From: Bergeyella porcorum
Lineage (GTDB): Bacteria > Bacteroidota > Bacteroidia > Flavobacteriales > Weeksellaceae
Assembly: GCF_042427575.1 (NCBI RefSeq)
Contig: NZ_JBHMFD010000007.1
Span: forward strand, 124,001-188,000
Length of the DNA: 64,000 bases
Direction of reading: 5' to 3'
The notes below the pieces were generated by a model. That model was not told the DNA's origin and did no database searches. It saw nothing but the letters and a program-made list of their open reading frames with translations. Positions 41,441 to 49,870 of this stretch are shown in pieces. The translations under genes were made by a program, and so were the position numbers. Position 1 is the stretch's first letter; each line of letters starts with the position of its first letter.

Positions 41441-44400
41441 TTATTTTTCTTTTCTATTTCTCACTTTTGTATGATAGAAGACATTCGGCTTCGTACCAAT
41501 CTCTTCCAATAGTGTATATCTTCTATCACTATTGTAAAGTTCTCTTACTTTAGAAGACTTGTCATTCATATCTCCAAAAGTCATAGCACCAGTAGAACAA
41601 GCTTTGGAACAAGCTGTTTGGAATTCTCCATCTTTAATGGTTCTACCCTCTTTCTTCGCTTCAAGGATGGTAGCCTGTGTCATTTGGATACACATAGAGC
41701 ATTTTTCCATTACCCCTCTGGTTCTCACTACCACATCTGGGTTCAATACCATACGACCCAAATCGTTGTTCATATTATAATCAAACTTATCGTTTAGATT
41801 ATAAGTAAACCAGTTAAATCTTCTTACTTTATAAGGACAGTTGTTAGCACAATATCTAGTACCGATACATCTGTTATATGCCATCTGGTTCTGACCTTGC
41901 TTACCGTGTGATGTAGCTGCCACAGGACATACTGTTTCACAAGGTGCGTGGTTACAGTGCTGACACATTACTGGCTGGAAGATTACATCTGGATTTTCTG
42001 CTGGGTCAATCAAAATATCATAAACCCCTGGCACATCTAATCCTCTATCCAATTGTTCTTTGGTAGTGATTTTTTCTTTAGCTGAATAGTAACGGTCAAT
42101 TCTCAACCAGTACATATCTCTGGACATTCTAATCTCCTCCTTACCGACTACTGGCACATTGTTTTCAGCTTGACAAGCGATGATACAAGCTCCACAACCT
42201 GTACAAGAGTTCAAGTCGATAGAAAGGTTGAAGTGAGGACCATCAGTATCATCAAACTCGTCCCATAGAGAAATTTTCCCTGCTGGAGTAGAATCTGTAA
42301 GTGTGTGATATTCCAATGGTATATTCCACCCTTTTGGCTGTCCGTTTACAATGGTACGGTCATCAAATTTAACATTCAAGAAAGTTTCCAATGGAACTTC
42401 TTTAGCAATATCATAACGACCCATCAAGGTATTTTGAAGCTGCATTCCTGCAAACTCGTGCATACCAGATACTTTTTCGATTTTCGCATTAGCAACTGCC
42501 AAGTTGTAACCATCAAACAAAGGATAAGCATTCACCCCTGTCTCAGCTACTTTTCCAGAATCTTTTTTACCGTATCCTAATGCTAAACCAACAGTTCCAT
42601 CTGCTTGCCCTGGCTGAATAAATACAGGCACATCTTTCAATGTAACCCCATTTACTGTAAGGTTTACTCTGGAACCATCCAGCTGCATTCTTGCATTTAA
42701 TGTATTTTCAATACCGAACTTCTCTGCATCTTTAGGAGAAATGGTAAGATAATTATCCCAAGATAATCTGGTGATTGGATCTGGCAACTCTTGCAACCAA
42801 GGATTATTGGCTTGCGTACCATCACCTACAGCTGTATTGGTATAAAGTACCAATTCTAAATCTGATGCTTTGAAAGCACCTAAATCTGCAAGGGCTTGTG
42901 CCGCATTTCCACCTGCATAGCTAAGGTTTCCACCTCTACGCACTACTGGAGCTTCTGCCTCTGCACCCTCCTCGGTAGTAGACACTTCTTGTGCAACAGC
43001 TCCATTGATACCGTTGTACAATGCTTTATTAAAGCTCACACCACCTAAGAAGCTAGCCGCACTTGCTTTAAGGTAATTGTAGTAATTATTATTTTCGCTA
43101 TTCTTTCCGTTGATCCAAACCAAAAGAGATTCTTCTATTTGTCTTGGTTTATAAACCTTAGTAATCGTAGGTTGCATCAAAGAATACACCCCAGATTGTG
43201 GCGTAAGGTCTGCCCAAGACTCTAGCCAATGTGCTACTGGAATGACCACCTTAGCCGCTTGATACATTTCATTTTTCTTATCAACTACTGCTACCAAATG
43301 TGGTACTTTAGCCAATAATTTTTTGAAATCCTCTCCTTTATTAGAAGAATAGATTGGGTTTACATTATTACTAATGAGTACGCCTACTTGCCCTGCATTC
43401 ATCCAAGACAAGAATTCGTTATATCTAGCTCCGTTAAATTCTTTCAGAAGATTTGCTCTTCCCGTGAAAGCATTAGAGCCTAATTTTTGATTGATTAAAT
43501 GTGCTAATACATAAGCCGCTTTTGAACCTTCTGCAAAAACAACTGCTTTATTTCCTTTTTCATGTAATTCTTTTACAATTTTAGCAGCATCTCCAGATAC
43601 AGAAACTCCGTTCAATCCATTATAAACCTCTGCTAAAAGTTTGTAAGTAGCACTTGGTTTTAGACGGATTCTTTCATCGGCATTAGCTCCCGTTAAAGAC
43701 ATATTAGATTCCACTTGGATATGTCTCAACATATTAGCTCCTGGTTTTTTAGCTACGGCATAAGAAGTTTCCAAGCTACCACCGTTATAGTCTCCCAAGA
43801 AATCAGCTTGGAAAGACACCACCAATTCTGTGGTAGAAAGGTCATAGACAGGAAGCACTCTTTGCCCAAATACCTCCTCTGCTGCATCTAATGCAGAAGC
43901 GTGTGGTACAGCATCATAGGTTACTAATTCTGCTGTTGGATATTTAGCCTTAAACTCTGCAAATAACTTCTTGAATGTTGGAGAAGGATAAGAGTGAGAC
44001 AAAAGAACGATTTTCTTACCAGCAGCCTGAGCATCTGCCAAAGCTTTTAGTACATAATCATCTACTTTATCAAAAGTCTCATCTTTACCATTAAGAGCAG
44101 GTTGCTTTACTTTATCATTATCATAAAGTGACAACACCCCTGCCTGAACTCTCGCACTGGTTTTACCCAACTCGTTAGCCGCAGGATTTGGTTCTATTTT
44201 AATAGGTCTTCCTTCTCGTGTTTTCACCAATACACTAGCAAAATCAGCTCCATCAAAGTAAGATGTTGCATAGTAATTAGGCACCCCTGGAATAATATCG
44301 TGAGGTTTTACAACATAAGGAATGGTTTTGATAACAGGAGCTTCACACGCTGCTAAAGTTACCGCTGCGGTAGAAAACCCTAACAATTTAAGAAAATCTC

Positions 44401-44554
44401 TTCTTGAAGTTCCAGAATTGTTCATTTTTTCCGAATCTCCCAAGAACTCCTCTACAGGAATTTCATTTTGAAACTCTTTCTGAGCCAACCTATTATTAAG
44501 TGTTGGATCTTTCAGTTCGTGAATACTTCTGAATTGTATTTTATTTGAAGCCAT
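41441..44554 (-). CDS. actB: Alternative complex III Fe-S subunit ActB (molybdopterin-oxidoreductase-like)
   Basis: A 1037-residue protein exported by the Tat route although assembled at the periplasmic face: SRRDFLKLLGFSTAA (about residues 49-63) is the Tat motif. The long middle (about 80-740) is a molybdopterin-oxidoreductase-like domain that in this family holds no Mo cofactor. The C-terminal third has four ferredoxin-type cysteine groups: CTGCGACIIAC, CQHCNHAPCETVC, CIGTRYCANNC and CSMCIQM. I chose the ATG at 44554 (MASNKIQFRSI), where homology starts, over 44590, which would overlap actA. Confidence 0.93.
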   Translation of the reverse strand: MASNKIQFRSIHELKDPTLNNRLAQKEFQNEIPVEEFLGDSEKMNNSGTSRRDFLKLLGFSTAAVTLAACEAPVIKTIPYVVKPHDIIPGVPNYYATSYFDGADFASVLVKTREGRPIKIEPNPAANELGKTSARVQAGVLSLYDNDKVKQPALNGKDETFDKVDDYVLKALADAQAAGKKIVLLSHSYPSPTFKKLFAEFKAKYPTAELVTYDAVPHASALDAAEEVFGQRVLPVYDLSTTELVVSFQADFLGDYNGGSLETSYAVAKKPGANMLRHIQVESNMSLTGANADERIRLKPSATYKLLAEVYNGLNGVSVSGDAAKIVKELHEKGNKAVVFAEGSKAAYVLAHLINQKLGSNAFTGRANLLKEFNGARYNEFLSWMNAGQVGVLISNNVNPIYSSNKGEDFKKLLAKVPHLVAVVDKKNEMYQAAKVVIPVAHWLESWADLTPQSGVYSLMQPTITKVYKPRQIEESLLVWINGKNSENNNYYNYLKASAASFLGGVSFNKALYNGINGAVAQEVSTTEEGAEAEAPVVRRGGNLSYAGGNAAQALADLGAFKASDLELVLYTNTAVGDGTQANNPWLQELPDPITRLSWDNYLTISPKDAEKFGIENTLNARMQLDGSRVNLTVNGVTLKDVPVFIQPGQADGTVGLALGYGKKDSGKVAETGVNAYPLFDGYNLAVANAKIEKVSGMHEFAGMQLQNTLMGRYDIAKEVPLETFLNVKFDDRTIVNGQPKGWNIPLEYHTLTDSTPAGKISLWDEFDDTDGPHFNLSIDLNSCTGCGACIIACQAENNVPVVGKEEIRMSRDMYWLRIDRYYSAKEKITTKEQLDRGLDVPGVYDILIDPAENPDVIFQPVMCQHCNHAPCETVCPVAATSHGKQGQNQMAYNRCIGTRYCANNCPYKVRRFNWFTYNLNDKFDYNMNNDLGRMVLNPDVVVRTRGVMEKCSMCIQMTQATILEAKKEGRTIKDGEFQTACSKACSTGAMTFGDMNDKSSKVRELYNSDRRYTLLEEIGTKPNVFYHTKVRNRKEK

Positions 44555-44577
44555 TGATACTTCTAATTTTTTATTAA

Positions 44578-45939
44578 TTAATAGTGACATTTACCACACT
44601 CAAGACCACCGATAGCATCTACCGTAATCTTACCTTCAGACTTAGGATATTGTTTTTTCAATTTATCGTGAAGATTTTTGAAATACGCTTGGTTATATCC
44701 ATTGTTCATATCTACTTCTGTAGTTCTGTGACAGTCGATACACCATCCCATCGTGAAGTCATTCGCCATTGCCACCACATTCATTGTATCTACTTTTCCG
44801 TGACAAGCTTTACATACCACATCTATCTGATCGTTTGGATTTTTCTTATTATGAGCACTGATGATGGATTGCTCTCCTGCTACAACGTGCTGTGCGTGGT
44901 TGAAGTAAACGAAATCTGGCATATTGTGAATTCTCACCCACTCAATTGGTTGAGTTTTGCCAGTATAAGATTGCGTTGCTGGATCCCAACCTGCTGCTTG
45001 GTAAATTTTCTGAATTTCTCCATCATAGAAAGCCTTATCTTTACCTGGCTCCATATATTTACCATTGTATTCAGAGATTGACCTATGGCAATTCATACAT
45101 ACATTAACAGATGGAATTTCAGAAACTTTTCCATACTTAGCAGAAGAGTGACACATTTGGCAATCTATTTTATTATCGCCAGCGTGGATTTTGTGGGAGA
45201 AATAGATAGGTTGCTCTGGCTTATATCCTTTGTAAACCCCTATTCCCATAAGGAAATTCCACACACCATACAAGGCAAACACCGCCAAGAGTCCTAGTAA
45301 AGCCTTTCCTACGAGATTATACTTTTGATATAACTCCCCAAAGGACTGAACTCTGGTTGCATTAAGCTCTGCCAATTCTTCCGTTTGATTCAGTTTTACC
45401 AACTGTCTCAATCTAAGCAACAACCATAATAGAAGCCCTGCAATAGCCAATAAAGAAATCAAAAGAATTTTGGAATTAGCACTTTCCTTTCTTTCTTTTT
45501 CAATAGCAGCAATGGTATTCTCATCACTTGCAGCCTCTGCTGCTGGCTCTGGAGCTGGTGGATTGGTAGTATAGGCTAAGATATCATTGATATCCGTATC
45601 CGAAAGATTCGGGAACGCCGTCATCTCCACCTTGTTAAACTTCTCATACACTTCTATGGCGTACTTGTCGCCAGATTCACGAAGTGCCTTATTGTCCTTA
45701 ATCCATTTGTGCAACCAATCTTCACCTAAGTTTTGCTCGGTTTGCAATCGCTCCACAACTCCTCCCAAAGCAGGACCTACCATCTGCTTATCTAAAGCGT
45801 GACAAGCTGTACAGTTTGCCTTGAAAAGCTTCTCACCATTCTTTGGATCTCCGCTTTGAGCGTGGACTGAAGCGGTAGCTGATAACAACAATCCTATTGC
45901 TATCAAGCTCCTTTTGTAATGCTTTCTCCAACTAATCAT
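44578..45939 (-). CDS. actA: Alternative complex III multihaem cytochrome c subunit ActA
   Basis: A 453-residue cytochrome with six CxxCH motifs: CTACH (about residue 41) in an N-terminal cytochrome-c-like domain, then CQMCH, CMNCH, CKACH, CIDCH and CGKCH in the C-terminal pentahaem domain. A signal peptide (to HAQ) and two membrane helices (about 155-175 and 215-235) separate the two parts. The classical ActA has five haems; the extra N-terminal cytochrome domain is the flavobacterial form. First gene of the operon, with a strong promoter upstream. Confidence 0.93.
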   Translation of the reverse strand: MISWRKHYKRSLIAIGLLLSATASVHAQSGDPKNGEKLFKANCTACHALDKQMVGPALGGVVERLQTEQNLGEDWLHKWIKDNKALRESGDKYAIEVYEKFNKVEMTAFPNLSDTDINDILAYTTNPPAPEPAAEAASDENTIAAIEKERKESANSKILLISLLAIAGLLLWLLLRLRQLVKLNQTEELAELNATRVQSFGELYQKYNLVGKALLGLLAVFALYGVWNFLMGIGVYKGYKPEQPIYFSHKIHAGDNKIDCQMCHSSAKYGKVSEIPSVNVCMNCHRSISEYNGKYMEPGKDKAFYDGEIQKIYQAAGWDPATQSYTGKTQPIEWVRIHNMPDFVYFNHAQHVVAGEQSIISAHNKKNPNDQIDVVCKACHGKVDTMNVVAMANDFTMGWCIDCHRTTEVDMNNGYNQAYFKNLHDKLKKQYPKSEGKITVDAIGGLECGKCHY

Positions 45940-45988
45940 TTATAAAATCTTGGGTTAGTAAAATTAAATGAGTTTACATTCAGTTGTG

Positions 45989-46020
45989 CAAAAGTAAGCT
46001 TTTTAACACGAATTTAACAA
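45989..46020 (-). promoter_or_regulatory. Promoter of the actABCDEF operon
   Basis: Minus strand: TTG (46020-46018), 21 bases, TACTTTTG (45996-45989). Transcription would start about 40 bases before the actA ATG. Confidence 0.75.
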
Positions 46021-46079
46021 CCCCAATATTATTACTATTTTCATTTTTTATTAATTTGGAATTATTCTAAATAATGTTT

Positions 46080-46111
46080 TTGGTATATTTTTTTTATTTA
46101 TCTTATTTTTG
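46080..46111 (+). promoter_or_regulatory. Promoter of SPOR-domain gene
   Basis: TTG (46080-46082), 21 bases, TATTTTTG (46104-46111). Because the ATG at 46074 lies upstream of it, the gene must start at 46128. Confidence 0.65.
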
Positions 46112-46127
46112 TCCAAAATTTCAACTG

Positions 46128-46670
46128 ATGAAAAATATTTTAAAATACAGCCTTTTGCTTCCTTTATTCATTTTTAATAAAATTGAAGCCCAGCAGGTTA
46201 CAAAAACCGATACCTTGCAAGGAACTCCGCTTTCCATCACTGCAGACCGCAAGGTTTTATCCCTAATGGAAGACTTGGAAGAATACTGTGACACAAAAAA
46301 AACGATTAGAAAAAATGCCATTTCCTCTGATGAGGAAAAAACAACCTCCAAACCTAGCACCAAAGTGGTTGCAAGCAGAGCCTTGACCACCAGTGAAATT
46401 TGTAAAAATAACCCAAGAATTTTAGGGGTGAAAATCCAAATCGCAGTAGTAAAAAGTAACGATGAAGCCAACGAAGTCAAAGCTTATTTCAGGAGAAGAT
46501 TCCCCAATATTAAAGTAGAGACCGATGCTTCCCTACGCCCTAATTACAAAATCTTAGCGGGAAGTTATTTTAATAAACAAAGTGCCGCTTCAGATTTGGC
46601 AAGAATTAGAGAATATTTCAAGTCTGCCACAACTATACAATACCGTGTATTCTGCGTGGAAGCAAAATAG
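46128..46670 (+). CDS. SPOR domain-containing secreted protein
   Basis: A 180-residue exported protein: signal peptide MKNILKYSLLLPLFIFNKIEAQ, a ~75-residue linker, and a C-terminal SPOR domain (about residues 100-178; VKIQIAVVKSNDEANEVKAY through ILAGSYFNKQSAASDLARIR). SPOR domains bind glycan strands of denuded peptidoglycan at division sites. The start at 46128 is set by the promoter at 46080-46111. Divergent from the act operon; terminator at 46703. Confidence 0.85.
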   Translation: MKNILKYSLLLPLFIFNKIEAQQVTKTDTLQGTPLSITADRKVLSLMEDLEEYCDTKKTIRKNAISSDEEKTTSKPSTKVVASRALTTSEICKNNPRILGVKIQIAVVKSNDEANEVKAYFRRRFPNIKVETDASLRPNYKILAGSYFNKQSAASDLARIREYFKSATTIQYRVFCVEAK

Positions 46671-46702
46671 ATTATTCATTTTTCACATTTCAAATAAAAA
46701 AG

Positions 46703-46728
46703 AGGCTGTTCGAAAAGAGCAGCCTTTA
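46703..46728 (+). terminator. Intrinsic terminator of SPOR-domain gene
   Basis: aggctgttc (46703-46711) pairs with gagcagcct (46717-46725) around GAAAA. Same loop and stem core as the terminators at 10611 and 60500. Confidence 0.75.
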
Positions 46729-46734
46729 TCATTC

Positions 46735-46758
46735 AAAAAAAAAAAAAAAAAAAAAAAA
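46735..46758. repeat. A24 homopolymer
   Basis: Twenty-four consecutive A. Unusually long for bacterial DNA; length is likely to vary or to be inexact in the assembly. Intergenic, between two terminators. Confidence 0.9.
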
Positions 46759-46780
46759 CTTTCTTGTTTTCAACCAACAA

Positions 46781-46816
46781 AAAAATCGGTTAAGAAAAAA
46801 AACTCCTAACCGATTT
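46781..46816 (-). terminator. Terminator of the tRNA operon
   Basis: aaatcggtta (46783-46792) pairs with taaccgattt (46807-46816); read on the minus strand a T run follows. It ends only four bases after the 3' end of tRNA-Leu(UAA). Confidence 0.8.
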
Positions 46817-46819
46817 AAG

Positions 46820-46903
46820 TACCCCAGACGGGACTTGAACCCGTACGTCCTTGCGGACACAGGATTTTAAGTCCTGCGTGTCTACCAATTCCACCACCAG
46901 GGC
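46820..46903 (-). tRNA. tRNA-Leu (anticodon UAA)
   Basis: An 84-base class II tRNA on the minus strand. Anticodon loop CTTAAAA gives UAA; the D-loop has GGTAGAC, the T-loop GTTCAAG, and the long variable arm (TGTCCGCAAGGACGT) is the leucine type. CCA is not encoded. Last of three tRNAs. Confidence 0.93.
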
Positions 46904-46938
46904 GATAAAAAAGAGAAGCTTAAAAAAACTTCTCCCTG

Positions 46939-47011
46939 AGCGAAAAACGGGGTTCGAACCCGCGACCTCAACCTTGGCAAGGTTGCGCTCTACCAACTGA
47001 GCTATTTTCGC
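46939..47011 (-). tRNA. tRNA-Gly (anticodon GCC)
   Basis: A 73-base class I tRNA on the minus strand. Acceptor GCGAAAA pairs with TTTTCGC; the anticodon loop CTTGCCAAG context gives GCC; T-loop GTTCGAA. CCA is not encoded. Middle of the tRNA operon. Confidence 0.95.
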
Positions 47012-47016
47012 AATTG

Positions 47017-47098
47017 TGCGGATGAAGGGACTCGAACCCCCACGCCTCACGGCACCAGATCCTAAGTCTGGCGTGGCTACCAATTACACCACATCCGC
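47017..47098 (-). tRNA. tRNA-Leu (anticodon UAG)
   Basis: An 82-base class II tRNA on the minus strand. Acceptor GCGGATG pairs with CATCCGC; anticodon loop CTTAGGA gives UAG; long variable arm (TGCCGTGAGGCG). First of the tRNA operon, behind a strong promoter. Confidence 0.94.
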
Positions 47099-47136
47099 AA
47101 TTGTAATAATGAACTTCTCTTCCTTATTTGTGGTTG

Positions 47137-47166
47137 CAAAGATAGATATTTTTTCTTTACTTCCAA
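47137..47166 (-). promoter_or_regulatory. tRNA operon promoter
   Basis: Minus strand: TTG (47166-47164), exactly 19 bases, TATCTTTG (47144-47137). About 40 bases before the first tRNA. A perfect consensus, as expected for a stable-RNA operon. Confidence 0.85.
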
Positions 47167-47256
47167 AATTTCAATCCACTTTTTTTAGTTTATTCTAACC
47201 ATTATTATTTAAAATCAACCTCATCTAATTAAAAATCAAACAACTGTAGTCAAAAA

Positions 47257-47610
47257 TTATTTTATCATATTGTGTAAAAAATTCCAAAAGTAATAGTCTT
47301 GGAAGTCCGTAAAAATATGAAACAGCAATCCTATAGCAATGATTTTATAATTTCCTTTAAGCAAAATACATCCCAAAACATAAGCCCCTATCATAGGATA
47401 GCTGTGCAAAGGATGAAAGCCAATACTGTTTCTTCCTGCTTCAAAAATAGGACTCGCGAAAAGATGATCCAAATCTATCAGCATTGTAGCCAACATCAGC
47501 CCATAAGCCTTCTTCCATTCTTTCCTGAAAAATATTAATGCTATAAAAACAGGAAAAACCAGATGCAAAAAGTAGTGTATAAAAGTTTTTAAAAACTCCC
47601 AATCGTTCAT
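47257..47610 (-). CDS. DUF6122 family membrane protein
   Basis: A 117-residue membrane protein with three or four hydrophobic helices. FIHYFLHLVFPVFIALIFF near the N-terminus, MLIDLDHLFA (about residues 42-51) and IGFHPLHSYP (about 63-72) are the conserved His/Asp blocks, which resemble metal-dependent membrane hydrolases of the YdjM type, but no activity is known. It overlaps the stop of the AlkD-like gene as TGATG, so it is translationally coupled to it. Confidence 0.8.
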   Translation of the reverse strand: MNDWEFLKTFIHYFLHLVFPVFIALIFFRKEWKKAYGLMLATMLIDLDHLFASPIFEAGRNSIGFHPLHSYPMIGAYVLGCILLKGNYKIIAIGLLFHIFTDFQDYYFWNFLHNMIK

Positions 47611-48326
47611 CAGCGTCTTCCTTTCAAATAATCTTGTCGCAGTGGTTCATCCAGCTTCTCAATAGCGTATCGCAATGATGTTCTAGGCATCTGAGCATAA
47701 TAGACATCTAAAAATGTGATTAATTCTTCTTCATTTTGGTTGCCCATTTCTCGCAATAGCCAGCCATTGGCTTTGTGCATCAAATCGTGTGGATGATTCA
47801 GGTTGTTCACCGCCAACGCTTTGGTGAGTTCAAAATGCCCTTGTTTAATATGATACATTGTCCCCACAATAGCCATCCTCTTATGCCACATATTTTCAGA
47901 GTTTGAGAGTGTCCACAGAATTTCATCATTTTGGGTATCATAACAATGTTTCCCCAGTATTTTATAGCACGAGTTATCCACCAAATCCCAATTATTCACA
48001 AATTCTAAATGTTGCAGATAGAAATCCACAAGATTTTGTTTCTCTTGCTCCGATTTTGATTTCTCATATTTCGCCACCAACATCAGCAATGCACAATGCC
48101 GATGCTCGTGTATCTTAGAACTTAGCAACAAGGAGAGCTCCTCCAAAGAAATCTCTTTCCAAAAGGCTTTAGCCACTTTTCTCTGGTCTGGCACCGTTAC
48201 GCCAATAAACTCATCTCCCTCTGCATATTCACCCTTTCCTGTTTTGAAAAACCGAGGATAAAACGCCTTTTTCTCTTGAATAGAAAGGTCATTGAGGGCT
48301 TGGACTATATCATTATAATAAATCAT
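47610..48326 (-). CDS. DNA alkylation repair protein (AlkD-like)
   Basis: A 238-residue all-helical HEAT-repeat protein of the AlkC/AlkD glycosylase family, which excises bulky alkylated purines. GVTVPDQRKVAKAFWKE (about residues 42-58), the ALLMLVAKYE block and FVNNWDLVDNSCYKILGKH (about 113-131, with the conserved W-D) are visible. It lies 12 bases after hflX and overlaps the DUF6122 gene, so the three probably form one operon. Confidence 0.88.
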   Translation of the reverse strand: MIYYNDIVQALNDLSIQEKKAFYPRFFKTGKGEYAEGDEFIGVTVPDQRKVAKAFWKEISLEELSLLLSSKIHEHRHCALLMLVAKYEKSKSEQEKQNLVDFYLQHLEFVNNWDLVDNSCYKILGKHCYDTQNDEILWTLSNSENMWHKRMAIVGTMYHIKQGHFELTKALAVNNLNHPHDLMHKANGWLLREMGNQNEEELITFLDVYYAQMPRTSLRYAIEKLDEPLRQDYLKGRR

Positions 48327-48338
48327 CTCCGTATTATT

Positions 48339-49556
48339 TTAAGCCTCTAATTCCTCATCATCATAATATTCAAACAAGAAGTCATTGTAAGGGAAACGGG
48401 AGATATGAATTTTCAGAACCTCATCATAAATCAGTTTTTTCATCTCTGGAAAGTTTTCCTTGGTAAGTGCAGAGATGAATACCGTAGGAAATTTTGACTT
48501 TGCCATCCAAGTTTTCTTCCACTCTTCAAGGGAAATATTCTTTTTGGTGGCAGGCGTTAAATCGTCCTCGTCTTTTTTCTCGTAAGAGAAATCATCTATT
48601 TTATTAAAAACCATTACCATTGGCTTTCTGTGAGCATCTATCTCCTGAAGAATCTGATTAACCGACTCTATATGGTCCTCAAAACTCTCGTGGGAGATGT
48701 CCACCGTGTGAATCAGCAAATCTGCCTCTCTTACTTCATCCAAAGTAGATTTAAAACTTTCTACCAACTGTGTAGGCAATTTTCTAATGAACCCCACCGT
48801 ATCCGTCAGCAGAAAAGGCAAATTCCCAATAACCACCTTGCGAACGGTAGTGTCCAGAGTGGCAAACAGCTTATTCTCCGCAAAGACATCAGACTTAGAG
48901 AGTGCGTTCATCAGCGTAGATTTCCCCACATTGGTATAGCCTACCAACGCCACACGCACCATTTTGCCACGGTTATTGCGTTGGGTTGCCATTTGTTTAT
49001 CTATGGTTTTCAGTTTTTCTTTCAGTAGGGTAATTCTATCTCGGATGATACGGCGGTCGGTTTCTATCTCCGTTTCCCCAGGACCTCTCATCCCAATCCC
49101 ACCCCGTTGTCTTTCAAGGTGCGTCCACATCCTTGTAAGGCGAGGTAAGAGATACTCATACTGTGCCAGTTCTACTTGTGTACGGGCATAGGAGGTCTGT
49201 GCTCTTTGGGCAAAAATATCCAGAATCAAATTGGTTCTATCCAAGATTTTCACTTCCATTTCCCGTTCCAAGTTTTTCAACTGAGAGGGCGATAATTCAT
49301 CATCAAAAATTACCGTTCCGATTTCATTTTCCTTCACAAAATCTCGGATTTCCTCCATCTTTCCTTTTCCTACAAAGGTTTTGGAATCTGGCTGAGCCAT
49401 TTTTTGCGTAAAGCGTTTTTCCACGGTTGCCCCAGCCGTATATGCCAAAAACTCCAGTTCATCCATATATTCGCGGAGTTTTTCTTCATCTTGATTTTTA
49501 GTAATAAGCCCTACTAAAACGGTTTTCTCGTATAAATGTTCTTTTTTTTCAAGCAT
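48339..49556 (-). CDS. hflX: GTPase HflX
   Basis: A 405-residue ribosome-associated GTPase that splits stalled or hibernating 70S ribosomes. The N-terminal HflX domain has VGKGKMEEIRDF (about 57-68); a helical linker carries RGGIGMRGPGETEIETDRR (about 152-170); the G domain has GYTNVGKSTLMNAL (about 206-219), DTVGFIRKLP (about 253-262) and VFNKID (about 316-321). Normal length. First gene of a minus-strand operon with alkD-like and DUF6122 genes. Confidence 0.95.
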   Translation of the reverse strand: MLEKKEHLYEKTVLVGLITKNQDEEKLREYMDELEFLAYTAGATVEKRFTQKMAQPDSKTFVGKGKMEEIRDFVKENEIGTVIFDDELSPSQLKNLEREMEVKILDRTNLILDIFAQRAQTSYARTQVELAQYEYLLPRLTRMWTHLERQRGGIGMRGPGETEIETDRRIIRDRITLLKEKLKTIDKQMATQRNNRGKMVRVALVGYTNVGKSTLMNALSKSDVFAENKLFATLDTTVRKVVIGNLPFLLTDTVGFIRKLPTQLVESFKSTLDEVREADLLIHTVDISHESFEDHIESVNQILQEIDAHRKPMVMVFNKIDDFSYEKKDEDDLTPATKKNISLEEWKKTWMAKSKFPTVFISALTKENFPEMKKLIYDEVLKIHISRFPYNDFLFEYYDDEELEA

Positions 49557-49588
49557 AGATTTCTAAATCGTTTGATTTACAATTTCCA

Positions 49589-49618
49589 CAAAAGTAAGCA
49601 TTTTCAACTAAATCGCAG
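49589..49618 (-). promoter_or_regulatory. Possible hflX promoter
   Basis: Minus strand: CTG (49618-49616), 19 bases, TACTTTTG (49596-49589). The -7 box is exact, the -33 one base off. Confidence 0.5.
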
Positions 49619-49656
49619 AGGCTATTCGCCGAAGACATTATGCTCGGAATCCCTAT

Positions 49657-49760
49657 GGTAGGACACTTATTTTAATCGTAGGATGGGTATTTTACTTGGT
49701 AGGATACTTATTTTAATCGTAAGATAGGCATTTTACTTGGTAGGACACTTATTTTAATGG
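49657..49760. repeat. 41-bp tandem repeat, about 2.5 copies
   Basis: Units at 49657-49697 and 49698-49738, then a partial third to 49760. Each is itself two ~20-base halves (GTAGGA...TATTTTA). Unrelated in sequence to the 41-bp array at 53041. It lies between hflX and the S46 peptidase gene. Confidence 0.85.
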
Positions 49761-49870
49761 CACAAAAGTCATTTGCGGAGGGAAAACAAACCAAAATCAA
49801 CACTTTTTCCATTTTATCATTTCGAAAATGCACCAAAATCTGTAAATTGCGAAAAATTTTATTTTACAAT

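Noticed and set aside
46582..46809. 75-codon ORF over the A24 run
   Set aside because: Out of frame inside the SPOR gene and then through a terminator and poly-Lys; a product of the homopolymer.
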